DNA from: Thermothelomyces thermophilus ATCC 42464
Lineage: Eukaryota; Ascomycota; Sordariomycetes; Sordariales; Chaetomiaceae
Reading direction: 5' to 3'
DNA: 64,000 nucleotides
Assembly: GCF_000226095.1 (NCBI RefSeq)
Contig: NC_016472.1
Coordinates: forward strand, 8,184,001 to 8,248,000
Shown piece by piece: positions 49,647 to 60,305 of this stretch. The notes beneath the pieces were generated by a model, which saw only the letters and a list, made by a program, of their open reading frames with translations, had not been told where the DNA came from and ran no database searches. Numbering within the stretch: the first letter of the stretch is position 1; every line of letters starts with the position of its first letter. A program made the position numbers and the translations under genes.

Positions 49647-51211
49647 ATGGCATCCACTCTAGCAGACACACTCGAGGCATTGGCCGAGAGGCTGAGCAAG
49701 ACCGCCCAGGACCTCCGTTCCGGCAGCCTCTCCCTCGAAAGCGACATGATGCAGCGGGTGAGCCTTCTGAAAGCCGGCGCAGACCTGCAGGAAGCTGTCA
49801 GCCTGCCCAGGGACAGAGCCCTGATGTGGCTGCCCCAGCTTGCTCATGTCACCGCCATCCGCCTGTTCATCAAGTGGAAGGCGTTTGAGAAGATCCCTGT
49901 CGACGACGGCGCCACGATTTCATACGACGACCTCGCTGCGGAGCTGAATGCTGACGTGTCTCTCATCAGTAAGACGCCCATCCCTTACCCATATTATAGC
50001 TCACTGAACTCCGCCATCCACTCCGCTCGATCCAGACTTCAGGCTCACCACACTCTCTGACTAGCACGCTTTTCGCGGGCTCTCGTCGCCAACGGCACCC
50101 TCAAGCTGGTCGGGACCGACCGGGTGGCACACACCGACTTCTCTCGCATCCTCACGACGCCCAACCCCATCTGGGCCATGATACAGGAAGGGTACCGATC
50201 TTCTGAGCACAGATATCATGTGGGAACTCATTCCCACATCTAGAAGACTAACTAACACACAGGCATCCACACAGATTCGACAGCCAGCTAAAGGCGTGGG
50301 CGGCCATGCCTGAGTACTTTGACCGCTTCGGCCTCGGGACGGAGCCCGAGGACCGGCTGCAGACGGTGCGGGCCTTCGCCGAGGACCGGCTCGGCTCGAC
50401 CGTGTGGGAGATACTGCACAGCAGCGAGGAGCGTTTGCGCGTCTTCATGCTGGCCATGGGCGTCATCGAGGAGCAGATGCCGCCGCTGCCCGCCTACAAC
50501 CTCGGCTGGGCGGCCGAGGCGGCCGGCAGGGACGCCGACCGGCCGCTCCTCGTCGACGTCGGCGGCGGCAGGGGCCATGCGCTCCTGGGCATCCTGAAGC
50601 TGACGCCCGGGCTGCCCGCCCACCGCTGCGTGCTCGAGGACCTGCCCGAGGTGGTCGAGGCGGCCAGCAGGGAGGTTCCCGAGCTGGCCGAGGTGCAGAT
50701 GGTCGCCATGGACTTCCACAAGGAGCAGCCGGTCAGAGGTGAGTGACTTTTGTCTTCTGGACTCCGCGCTTCCCCTTACCCCCTTCCTCGCTTCCTCCTC
50801 CTTTCTCTTGTTTGAGTGTGTGTCAATGTGTGTGTGTGTGTGTGTGTGTGCGTGCGTGCGTGTGGCTCGACAGACATTTGCTAACTCTGTCCTCTTTTCG
50901 CCCGGAAAGGCGCCCTGGTCTACTATATGCGTCGGTGCCTCCACGACTATTCGGATGAGGAATGCGTCAATATGCTGCAGCACATCTCCGGCGCCATGGC
51001 AGCCGACAGCAGGCTGCTGATCGTCGAGACCCTGCTCAGCGACCTGCCGTCGCCGTTCCAGGTCGCCCTGGACCTGTCCATGATGACCATCTCGGGCAAG
51101 GAGAGGACGCTGGACAACTTCCGGGACATCACCGGCAAGGCGGCGCTCAAAATCACAAAGGTCTCGCAGATTCCCGGGGGAAGCGCCGTCATCGAGTGCG
51201 CCTTGGCCTAA
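49647..51211 (+). CDS. S-adenosylmethionine-dependent O-methyltransferase (COMT-like)
   Basis: Four exons, 49647-49968, 50065-50191, 50263-50738 and 50910-51211, give 408 residues. The N-terminal half is the helical dimerisation domain with a winged-helix part. The SAM-binding motif LLVDVGGGRG is at about 245-254, and the catalytic His of the class is at about 320 in RRCLHDY. The C-terminal motif around LLIVETLLSD is intact. Such enzymes methylate hydroxyls of phenolic or polyketide compounds in the cytosol. There is no polyketide synthase, NRPS, P450 or regulator nearby in the window, so no secondary-metabolite cluster is supported and the substrate is unknown. Intron 3 carries a (GT)n tract. 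Confidence 0.9.
50817..50866 (+). repeat. (GT)n/(GCGT)n microsatellite in O-methyltransferase intron 3
   Basis: A GT dinucleotide run broken by one short interruption turns into a CGTG/CGTGCGTG run inside the third intron, between donor GTGAGT and acceptor GGAAAG. It has no coding effect. Confidence 0.85.
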
Positions 51212-51923
51212 TTAATCGGACGAGCGGCGCGAAGCTCGACTTGCGTGTCTTGAGGGAGGGAACTAAATCAGTGACACACGCCTCATCCCCTCTCTTTTCG
51301 ATCTCGAGCAGCACAATACCTGTCGTAATACCTTTAGCAATCCTCCCACTCCCACACGTGCTGTATTTCTATACAATTGGGAATAACCTAGCCAGATTTC
51401 ACCCCAAATTTGTGACAAAATCGCGGCATCGCATCAAAAAAAAAAGAGCACTTCATCGCCCGACTTTCAAAAATGCTGAAAGTCTCGAGACAGCGTAGTA
51501 AACTTAACTACTCTTCACTCTTTGAATGTTGATGCAATATACTCTGTTATAACGGCGTGTACTGTGGTGTGCAGGATACTTACTGTGTAGTATGGAAAAG
51601 GAAACCGATGATATGTGTGCTGAGCCGCACCCGCAGAGGATGCGCAAGCGAACGGCAAAAGTGGGGACAAGCGTGCGGCAGACCTTGTTTGCACTCAGTT
51701 TAGCCAAATCCGACCGGATCTGTGGGTCACCGCCGGCCCCACCGAAATTTTGGGAGAAACCTTGAACAAAGCTTTGTAACGGGATTCCTGTATCGACCGA
51801 GAGAGTTCGGCTTGCTTGCAGCAACCAACCCGTTATCGCTCATCCATCCAACCCCATTTCTCTTCTCAATCTCCTCCGCCGCGTCTTTTGACGACACGCC
51901 CAAACGCCGTCCTTCACGCCACA
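51212..51923. other. Intergenic region between O-methyltransferase and tom20
   Basis: 3' UTR of the methyltransferase and promoter of tom20, both on the plus strand. No gene or distinctive site is supported. Confidence 0.5.
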
Positions 51924-52858
51924 ATGTCAGCAGCAACAACATCACGAACCGCCGTGGTCGCGACGGCGACCGTCGCCGCCCTGGCGACCGGCCTCCTCGG
52001 TATGCCCGCCTCCTAGGGGGGTGACGTGACGGCATCGGAGTATCATCCGAGGCCGGGCAGCATCACCAACTGGGAACTGACTCTCTGAACCGTGAACCCC
52101 GTTTTGCTTACCTCCGCTCCCACAGCGTACGCCGCCTACTTCGACTACCGCCGCCGACACAGCGCCGAGTTCCGCAGGCAATTGCGCCGCAGCCAGCGCC
52201 AGCAACTACGCGCCGAGAAGAGCAAGGCCGAGGCCGACGCCAACGCCCAGAAGCAGGCCATCAGGGACGCCGTCGACGAGGCCAAGGAGGAGGGCTTCCC
52301 CGCCAGCGCCGAGGAGAAGGAGGCCTACTTCCTCGAGCAGGTCCAGGCCGGTGAGATGCTGGCCGCGAACCGTACGTTCATCCTCTTCTTTCTGTGCCCT
52401 GGGATTCCTCCCCCCACCTTTTCTTCTCTTCATTTTCATTTTTGTTCCATCTACTTGCGCAAACTGTTGACACGTTGTGCCTCGTTACCCGTCCTACAGC
52501 CTCCAAGGCGCTTGAGTCCGCCCTCGCCTTCTACAAGGCCCTCAAGGTCTATCCCACGCCTGGCGACCTGATCAACATCTACGACAAGACCGTATCCAAG
52601 GTACGAGAAACAAATAAAAAAAACCCCTCCCTCGGGCGCTTTGCCACGACCATCACCATCCGAGTGTCACTGCTTGCTCACGCATCCGGTTTCTCTTTTC
52701 TTGTACAGCCCATCCTGGATATCCTCGCCGAGATGATCGCGTACGACGGAAGCCTCCGAATCGGCACCTCGTACACCGGCCCGGCCGGCGTCGACGTCGC
52801 CGAGCTCATGCGCGAGATGGGCGCCGACATGGGCGCCCCCGGTGTTGGCCTGGACTAG
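51924..52858 (+). CDS. tom20: Mitochondrial import receptor subunit Tom20
   Basis: Exons 51924-51999, 52126-52371, 52500-52600 and 52709-52858 give 190 residues. An N-terminal membrane anchor (about 8-27) is followed by [21 protein letters not shown], the conserved basic stretch just behind the anchor. A charged Glu/Ala/Lys helix comes next, then the presequence-binding domain with the TPR-like [31 protein letters not shown]. Tom20 sits in the outer membrane facing the cytosol and passes presequence proteins to Tom22 and Tom40. Exon joins keep frame. Size and order match other fungal Tom20 proteins. Confidence 0.96.
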
Positions 52859-53308
52859 ACGAAAAGAAAATTTTTATTCGCCTTCCAACACCACCGGCGG
52901 GCTCTGCCGCGTCCAGCTCCGGAGGAAGGTTGAAATGTCCGAACCTTTCCTCCATTGACACACCACAGAAAGGACTTAATTTCTGCACAGGGCGTTCGGG
53001 CCTTGACGCGTGTCCGGCGGGTTCCAGCAGCACTGTACGATACGGCTATTCTCTCTCCTATCCGAACGAGGCGCGAACCGGCACGTGGCTGGTTCCTATC
53101 AACAAGATACAGAGGGAGCAGGATGTAAGAGTGATAAATTCCTGTACACATAAATTGCATCGCGAAAAAAAACCAACCGCAGCAAGGGGGGCAACGCTAG
53201 GGGGGTTGCTGTTTGGCTTATATAATGACGAATCAATGGTTTCATATACATACAGTAGAACTCTTCCCTTTCTACGGGGGGTGAGCAGACTGCGCCTGAC
53301 CCAAGTCC
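52859..53308. other. Convergent 3' region between tom20 and tyw1
   Basis: Both genes end toward this 450-bp interval. It holds their 3' UTRs and nothing else that I can support. Confidence 0.55.
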
Positions 53309-55754
53309 TCATGCCGCCTCGATCGGCCGTCCCTTCTTGTCCACTCTCTGATCCCTCGGATCGAACCCGCCATTACCCCACGTCGCCCACTCGGGCGTCG
53401 GCGGGCCCATGTAATCCTCCGGGCCGAAGTCGCCATCCGGGCCCTTTTCCTCCAGCAGCTGGAAGAACTTGTCGTAGTCAATCAGCGTGTGCCACTTGCC
53501 GTCGACCCTGAACCGCTCGCTCGCGAGCAGGATGCAGCAGCTGTGCGCGTGCTCGGCCGCGATGCCGTACTGGAGGCCCCTCTTCCGCAGCGCCTTCTCG
53601 AGCGCCACGACAAAGTCGCACACCTCCTGGTAGAAGGGCACGTTGGCCATGGTCAGCCCGGCACTGCTCGACGTCGACGTGCCGCAGTACGTGACCCCCT
53701 TGACCTCGACGAAGCAGGGCAGGCCCTTCTCCACCAGGTCGGCGTAGCCCTCCGCCTCGTCCTCGATGTTGAACCCCTTGACCAGCGTCAGCCGGAAGAC
53801 GGTGCGCTGGCGGAAGCGGCGCTCGCGCAGGATGTCGAGGCAGCGCTGGAAGCGCTCCCAGAAGTCGCGGTGCAGCGGCCGGTCGATGCGCCGCAGCGAC
53901 TCGCGGTTGGACGCGTCGATGCTGACGTACAGCTGCGTGACGTGCTGCAGCGCCGCGAGCTGGTCCGGGTGCTGCGCGTTGCAGACCAGGAACGACGAGA
54001 TGCGCTCCCCGTGCAGCAGGCCCAGGAACTCGTTGATGTGCGGGTAGAAGATGGGCTCGCCCACCAGGGACAGCGCGCAGTGCCGGATGCGCATCGCCTC
54101 GGCGAAGCGCTCCGCCCGCACTCCGGGGACGCCGCGCATCATCTTGATCTTCTTGTAGTGGTTCTCCTTGACGCCGTCAAAGATCAGCTTCGGCGGGTCG
54201 ACGACCCACCGCCAGGTCGTGCCGACCGGGTTCGTGCCGTGGCGCCAGCAGAACACGCACTTGTTGGAACACGAGAGCGAGGGGGTCGTCTCCATGCACT
54301 GGTGCGAGTTGATGCCGTAGAAGGAGAACTTGTAGCAGGAGCCCCGGCCACGCAGGGCGGATTTCGTCCAGCGGCAGATCTTGACGCCGGAGTGCGAGCC
54401 GACGATCGAGTAGCCTTGTTTCGTCAGGGCGGCGTACGTGGGCGAGCTCCTCGGCACCATCTCCTTTACCGCGGCACTGGCAGCCTTCTTGGCCGCCGGT
54501 TTCCCCTCTGTGGTGAAGTCGATGGCGAGCGGTGCGGCCGATCTCTTGCCGGAATCCCCCCCTTGCGAGGCCTCCATGATGCGACCGATATCCTCAACAT
54601 CCTCGAGGCTGCCAGAGCTCCGCCCTTTTGCAGCCTTGGATACGGAAACCTCCTCGTCCGGCACTTCGCCGTCATCTTCCGCCTCTCCTTCGTCGTCACT
54701 CTCTAGAGGATCTCCGGAGCCCGGCACACCCTCTCCCAAGGTGCCCGTCTGCTCCAACTGTCTGAGTACGTCGACTAAACCGGCTGTCCATTCTGACATC
54801 CTCTCTTTGCCGTCTCGCTTCCAGTCGCCCATTCCAAGCGGATACGCGCGCTTACGCCCGCTTAGCTTGGCCATCCACTTGTCCACGTCCTTCGCCTGGA
54901 AGCAGAACCCTTCTTCTTCGGTCGGCCATCCCTCCCTGTCTCCCAAGCCAAACACCGAGTATCCCAGGATAGTGGCGAGGGGAGATGTATCGATGCGGAA
55001 ATCATGGTGCGTCTCTCGAAGATGTTCGAGAAATGTGTCATTGATGCTGTCAATGTTGTAGCTGGGTATGATGAAGAGATAAAAGCAGTCGGCGGGCTCA
55101 GACTCGGATTTAGGGGGAGTGATGAAGTATTCGTCGAAGTCGATTTCAGCCAGGTCCAGGACCCGCGGGGCTAGGAACCTGCTCTCCGCTTCCTTTTCCG
55201 TAGAACAACCCAGAGAAGCCGCCAATTCTTGGCTGAACGTTCGGGCGATCTTCTCTGTGCTGGCTGTCAAGGACGAGTAAAAGACCAGGACCTGGATTCT
55301 GCGCCCCTCGCTCCCGGCTTCCGCGCTCTCCCGCTTCTTTTTGTTGATATCACCTCTGATTCTCCTCGGGCCATGCTTTGCCGCCCTCCTGTTATTTCCC
55401 GTCTCGGTGCTTTCCGACCCTTCAGAACCTTCATCCTTGGTAACTACGACCTCGGGCTTCTCCATTGCGCCAACGCTCGCATTTTGGGATGCTTTTTTGT
55501 CAAAGTCGGGTTGTACCCGTGAGACCAATCTGTCATCAGTCGAATGCAGATACAAACGGAGCAGGCCTAGAACAAATAGAGTCGACATGATGATCGGAAT
55601 TCGATATTCGTGCCATAATTCCAAGACATCTGCGGAGGCAAAAGAGTATCAGTACCAGCCTACACTCATCCACGACAAGCGACCCGAGAAGCGACGTACG
55701 TTGTGTGATCTCCGCAGTCACGGAGGGACTGCCCCCCGGGCTTTCGGGGAACAT
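53309..55754 (-). CDS. tyw1: tRNA 4-demethylwyosine synthase Tyw1
   Basis: Exons 55754-55700 and 55629-53309 give 791 residues. A short N-terminal transmembrane segment (about 33-47) is followed by a flavodoxin domain beginning at IQVLVFYSSLTAST. An acidic linker comes next. The radical-SAM domain carries the CxxxCxxC iron-sulfur motif at Cys472, Cys476 and Cys479 (SNKCVFCWRHGTNPVGT). A C-terminal Tyw1-specific region completes it. The enzyme makes the tricyclic ring of wybutosine precursor at G37 of tRNA-Phe from N1-methylguanosine and pyruvate, on the ER face in yeast. The first exon was chosen because it gives an ATG and keeps frame; the second would otherwise begin with TTG. Confidence 0.95.
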
Positions 55755-56260
55755 GGCTGCTGAGTGTTCCCCGGCGCGCGCGTGTGTGTCGTAGCGCACC
55801 TGTGTAATCCAATGGAGTAGTCCAGTTACAAAAAGTTTTGGAGGGACCCCGAATCTGTGCCCCGCATCAACGGCTGCTTAAGCTTATCGGGCCTTATCGC
55901 TTCAGTTTTGTGAGTTTGCGCTACGGAAATGTACGCCTGGACGGCCAATGGCCCATGACGCCACCTTCCCCACATTCTCAGCAATGCGGCCTCAAAGGTC
56001 GACACCGATAAACCAGACAATCTGGAAGCTCTTATGAATGCCAATGAGTGGGGGCGAAGTGGAAGCAACGCCCTGTGGTGTTTTCCCTTGAGCTTGGGAA
56101 GCCTTCACCGTACTAACGGAGCTTGAGGGGCAGATTCATTGAGGCGCCCGGCCAAGATGATCCAGTATATCGAGGACTGCTCTGCATGTGCACCGCCGTT
56201 GACCTTTTCGATAGCCCTCAGGAAGCATCGTCCATTGTTGCGCTTAGCCGGCGTGCTCAA
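55755..56260. other. Intergenic region between tyw1 and the EamA transporter gene
   Basis: Promoter of tyw1 and 3' UTR of the transporter. No gene or distinctive motif is supported. Confidence 0.5.
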
Positions 56261-57385
56261 CTATATCCTCAGATCTGCCACATCCCCGTCTTTATATTCC
56301 TCCCCATCCTCCCCACTAACCTTCCCCCCACGGCCTTGTCTGCGGCCGCCGTCTAGCTGACTCTCAACCTCGGGGCCCAGAAAGGCTGCGCCAACACCCT
56401 CTTCTTCCTCTTGTGCCTTTGGTGTGCCCTCGTCCTTCCTACCGATGATCACGTTCCCTGCAACAAGCAAAGCCGCACCAACCCACCAGAGGGGTGGGAG
56501 AGCCTCGGAAAAGATGACGAAGCCAAGGATGGCCGTGATGACAAAGTTGGTCGAGGTGTTCATGATGGACACCTGGGTTGTCGAGTTGCCGCGGGCGAGG
56601 GCGGCGGTAAAAAGGGTCCACATCTAGTGATATATGTATGGTAAGACAGCGGTTGGAAAACGCTACAAGGTCAGAAGAAACGTACCACGCCATTGAAAGC
56701 GAGGTTCAATCCGAAGAATGACTGGATTTGCCCAGTGAGCTCCTTGTTGATATGCGAGAGGAGAGAACCGGCCACTCCACTTACACCTCTCACAATGATC
56801 TCAATCACACCCTCCACGCTCTCGAGTCCCAGCATGCGAGCAATGCCTGAAGAGAACTTGGTCGTGAGCTCTGTTGTGGTTCTGCAAACCGTGGGCACCG
56901 AAAAAAAAAAATCATCAGCATCGGTCCCCCTCCAAACCAACCAAAAGCAGAGTGCTTTCAGATGACAGCGTTAAGGGTCAATAAAATTGGCATTGTCGCG
57001 CCTCAACTCACAACTTGGCAAAAACACCGTTGAAAGCAGCACACGCCCCGCTCGCAAGCGCAAGAACAATCCACTGGTTCCGCTGCGTCCAACTCCGGCT
57101 TGTCGGCACCGCCGGAGGTAAACCCGCGCCGCCTCGCTCAGATGCATCATCCGAGATCAACCGTGTTTCCTCATCCGGAAGTGCGGTCTCATTCATTGCG
57201 GCAATAGCGACCTGTTTCCCATCTCCGGTTGGGCGGGGAGCCCTCTTGCTGAGGGTGTCTGGAGACGCTCTTGCAGTAGTAGAAGAGGCGTTTGAAACGG
57301 GAGTTGGCGTCGTCGCTGTTGAATCAGACGAGAGAGTAGCTGCAGGCGCCTTATCAGCGCCCTTGCGTGGGCGGAGGGTCGGCAT
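56261..57385 (-). CDS. TMEM42/EamA-family drug/metabolite transporter-like membrane protein
   Basis: Exons 57385-57012, 56881-56686 and 56623-56261 give 310 residues. The first 110 residues are Ser/Thr/Ala-rich and look cytosolic. The membrane part starts at WIVLALASGACAAFNGVFAKL and has about four hydrophobic helices of one EamA unit. The final helices contain TNFVITAILGFVIFSEALPPLWWVGAALLVAGN. The C-terminal tail is acidic then basic. This matches the TMEM42 branch of the drug/metabolite transporter superfamily; its substrate is unknown in any organism I can recall. Exons join in phase with good splice sites. Confidence 0.85.
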
Positions 57386-58211
57386 TGTTTGGAGCCCGAG
57401 AAGCTGCGTTTATTAGTGGGTCAGAATGGCGAGGTCAGGAGGAATCCAATTGTCTGGGCGGGAGCGCCGGACATGGCAGACAGGTGTGGATTAGACGTCG
57501 CACTGTAGCGCGCGTGCCCCAGTGTTGGTCAAACAATCTGTTTCGGATCGCGAGACGGGCACTCTCGCTGTCATTGTTCAGGCGCAGGGTTTCGTTCGAC
57601 CGAGCGGAGGAGGGCGAGCCTGGACGCCCACGGGAAGTTCCGTCACAGGCCAAACTCGACGCGGAATAAACGGAGGTTGACTTGTAAAATAGATCGCCAG
57701 AAACTCTCCCCAGGTGAGATACAAAAGCCACGGTGATTCAGATGTACTTGTATGTACATACATGAAGCGCCGCAGATAAAAGTCACCATTTCAATTTCGT
57801 TATAAACCATTACTTCATGCTATGAGCCGCTCAACGCCTTCCCTATCAGTCCCAGTTAACGCCGACCAAAAACCCGTCCTTAAGGCTGCCGATGTATCCA
57901 CGCCAGGTATGACCCATTCCAAGTCAAAGGACAAATGCGACGAGAATACCAATGTCGAAGCATTCGTAAACCCCGCTTGACGTCCATCTTCACCTCCGCT
58001 GGCTGCGTTTGCCGACGGAGTAATGCAGGAGCTTTCCTCCAACCGTCTTCCCGGTTCTTGGTGCAAAAGACGCGACCGGTTTCAATCCATCCGATCCCGT
58101 CGCCTGTCTGTAGCGTTCGGTATAGCTCAGGTTTCAGGGAGACCATGAGTTCGCCTTCACCTCCGCACCCTCCATCGATTCCGGCTCCGGTTTGAGATGC
58201 CGGAGGTTGTT
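57386..58211. other. Intergenic region between the transporter gene and toa2
   Basis: Transporter promoter and toa2 3' UTR. A GTATGTACATAC palindrome lies at 57,750-57,761. Two overlapping minus-strand frames at 57,815-58,146 look mildly protein-like but could not be joined into a gene. Confidence 0.5.
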
Positions 58212-58823
58212 CTATTTCTCTTCCGTCTTCTTAGAACTGCAGCTGACGATCTTGACCTTGTCTGCCTGAACTGTCTGGCTCCCGTTGTCGAGCTTGAAAG
58301 TGACGTTTCGGATGAGGAAGGTCCAGACCTCGTCACAGAACCGGTAAGTGTCAAGAGAACCCTATAACAAAACGCCGAGTGGTCAGCTCTCGTTCCGGTC
58401 GGTCTCTGAAGTCGATACGCCCAAAAACTCGACCCGTAAGTCCCGTAAAGCCAACCAAAGCATGCGAGGCAGCGTCCTTTTTTTTTGCCGTCGCCACGCC
58501 CGCCCTGTTCGCTTCGCTGTTGACATCAGCGAGATGTTGTATTTACCTTAAAAGTCAATCGAGCCTTGACTTTCTCCTGCAGTGTTTCGGCGATGACGCG
58601 GTCAAACTGAGTGAGGACCTTCATGGCAAGCTGCGGGTCAATGCGCTCGTCGCCGATGAGCTCGTCGAGGGCATCCGTCAAGGCGACACCGAGACTATGG
58701 GGCCAAAGGGTTAGCAACCGCGCTTCGACTGCGTACCGCGCAGGGCTCGCGTAGGAACTCCGAGTGTGCGTATTACCTTCCATGGCGATACAAATCGTAA
58801 TAGCTGTTCGAGGAGCTCGCCAT
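58212..58823 (-). CDS. toa2: Transcription initiation factor IIA gamma (small) subunit Toa2
   Basis: Exons 58823-58777, 58694-58547 and 58361-58212 give 114 residues, the family size. The [29 protein letters not shown] start, the [17 protein letters not shown] helix and the beta-barrel part with [22 protein letters not shown] and [11 protein letters not shown] are characteristic. TFIIA gamma pairs with the large subunit and stabilises TBP on the TATA box. It diverges from vma16 across 338 bp. All joins keep frame. Confidence 0.97.
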
Positions 58824-59161
58824 TTTGTTGGGTGGTGTTCGCCGTGGATGCTCGGCGATGGAATGCAGCAATGGTTGGGAGAGGGGCAACCTGCTGGTTC
58901 GGGAAGTTATCAACGGTGTTGTACTAGATCGTTAGACCTCCGATGGTTAGTCAGCTGCAAGGCGGATAGCCGGGGTCACGTGGTGGGGCCTAGTTGATTG
59001 GGTGAGCCGTCTTGGCGGTTGGCGGCGCTTGCTGCCTTGCCGCAGCTCCAACAAACGGCAAGCTTGAAGCCGCGGACGACGACGACGCCGGGAAGCGCAC
59101 TATCAATCGCGAAACATTGCTTATCCCGGGACACGACAACCACCGCGGATATTTAACAAAA
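58824..59161. promoter_or_regulatory. Divergent promoter between toa2 and vma16
   Basis: A 338-bp interval between two outward-facing housekeeping genes, so it likely holds both promoters. No TATA box is obvious. Confidence 0.5.
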
Positions 59162-60045
59162 ATGGGTCTCACGTACGGAATCGGCGGGATAGGGTCGACC
59201 CTGGCGGTCGTGGGAGCTTGTGAGTTCGATACTACCTATGAGGCAGCCGAGAGACGATTGCCGGGCGGACAGGCTAGCTAACCATACCAATCTGTGCAGA
59301 CATGCTCTTCACTGGCAGCGGTGAATCCTTCAATGTACGCCCACAGACGAACGATTATCCCGCATGCGTTGTAGTTCAATTGCGCTCACACGGCAAAACC
59401 ATTTAGGTCGGCGCCTTCCTCGAGTCCGTCTCCCCCTACGCGTGGGCAGACTTGGGCATCGCGCTCTGCATAGGACTCTCGGTGGTGGGTGCAGCATGGT
59501 ATGGTGCCCGATGCCGGCCTCGCTCGTGGACGTTGTGATTTAACATTGGCCTCTGACAGGGGCATCTTCATTACCGGCTCGTCCATTCTCGGCGGAGGCG
59601 TCCGGGCGCCGCGGATCCGAACCAAGAACCTAATCTCCATCATTTTCTGCGAGGTCGTGGCCATCTACGGAGTCATCATGGCCATCGTGTTTTCGGCCAA
59701 GGTCAACCCGTTGGAGGGCGAGGCGGCATGGTCGCCCGAGGCGTACTATACAGGTTACGCGCTGTTCTGGGCCGGCATCACCGTCGGCATGTGCAACCTC
59801 ATCTGCGGCGTTTCTGTCGGTATCAACGGGAGCGGTGCCGCATTGGCCGATGCTGCCGATCCCTCGCTGTAAGTTGCCCGGCCGTCCTTGCTGCTTCTTG
59901 TCAACTGAAATGGATGTTGACCACCTTTTGCAGGTTCGTCAAGATGCTGGTCATCGAGATTTTCAGCTCAGTCCTGGGCCTGTTTGGTCTGATTATTGGA
60001 CTTCTCGTATCCAACAAGGCGACCGACTTTGGCAGCAGCTCCTAG
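59162..60045 (+). CDS. vma16: V-type ATPase proteolipid subunit c'' (Vma16)
   Basis: Exons 59162-59219, 59300-59334, 59407-59498, 59560-59868 and 59934-60045 give 201 residues. Four or five hydrophobic helices carry the Gly-rich proteolipid pattern. The segment [36 protein letters not shown] holds the functional acidic residue (Glu in FCEVVAIYG), placed as in c''. A second helix pair ends with [24 protein letters not shown]. Subunit c'' forms the V0 rotor ring with c and c' and moves protons into vacuoles and Golgi. The N-terminal helix fits c'' rather than c or c'. All introns are short with good ends. Confidence 0.95.
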
Positions 60046-60305
60046 AGCCCTCCTCCCTAACTCGAATTAACCCACACACACACACACATCCGCATATCTA
60101 CGAACATCTCAAAGTTGATTTCAGACTGCAGCGACAAGCGTGTCTGTGTAGCGTCATTATTATCACCGGCGTTTCGGAACGGGGGCGGGACGGTCAAGGG
60201 GCATGGCTGGCATCATCTAAGTGTAGAAGCTTTCTGTACAGAAGAGGCTCCCGACGGGATATATATTGTTTGGTTATTCTCATGGTCAGTCGGTTCTTGG
60301 CCGTT

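Noticed and set aside
49647-51211. Secondary-metabolite cluster around the O-methyltransferase
   Set aside because: Neighbours are a GPI protein and Tom20; no polyketide synthase, NRPS, P450 or pathway regulator lies in the window.
53489-54706. Plus-strand open frame of 405 codons opposite tyw1
   Set aside because: It overlaps the radical-SAM domain on the other strand and reads as a low-complexity shadow.
57815-58146. Two overlapping minus-strand frames with protein-like text between the transporter and toa2
   Set aside because: One lacks an ATG and the two cannot be joined by a plausible intron; there is little room beside the toa2 3' end.
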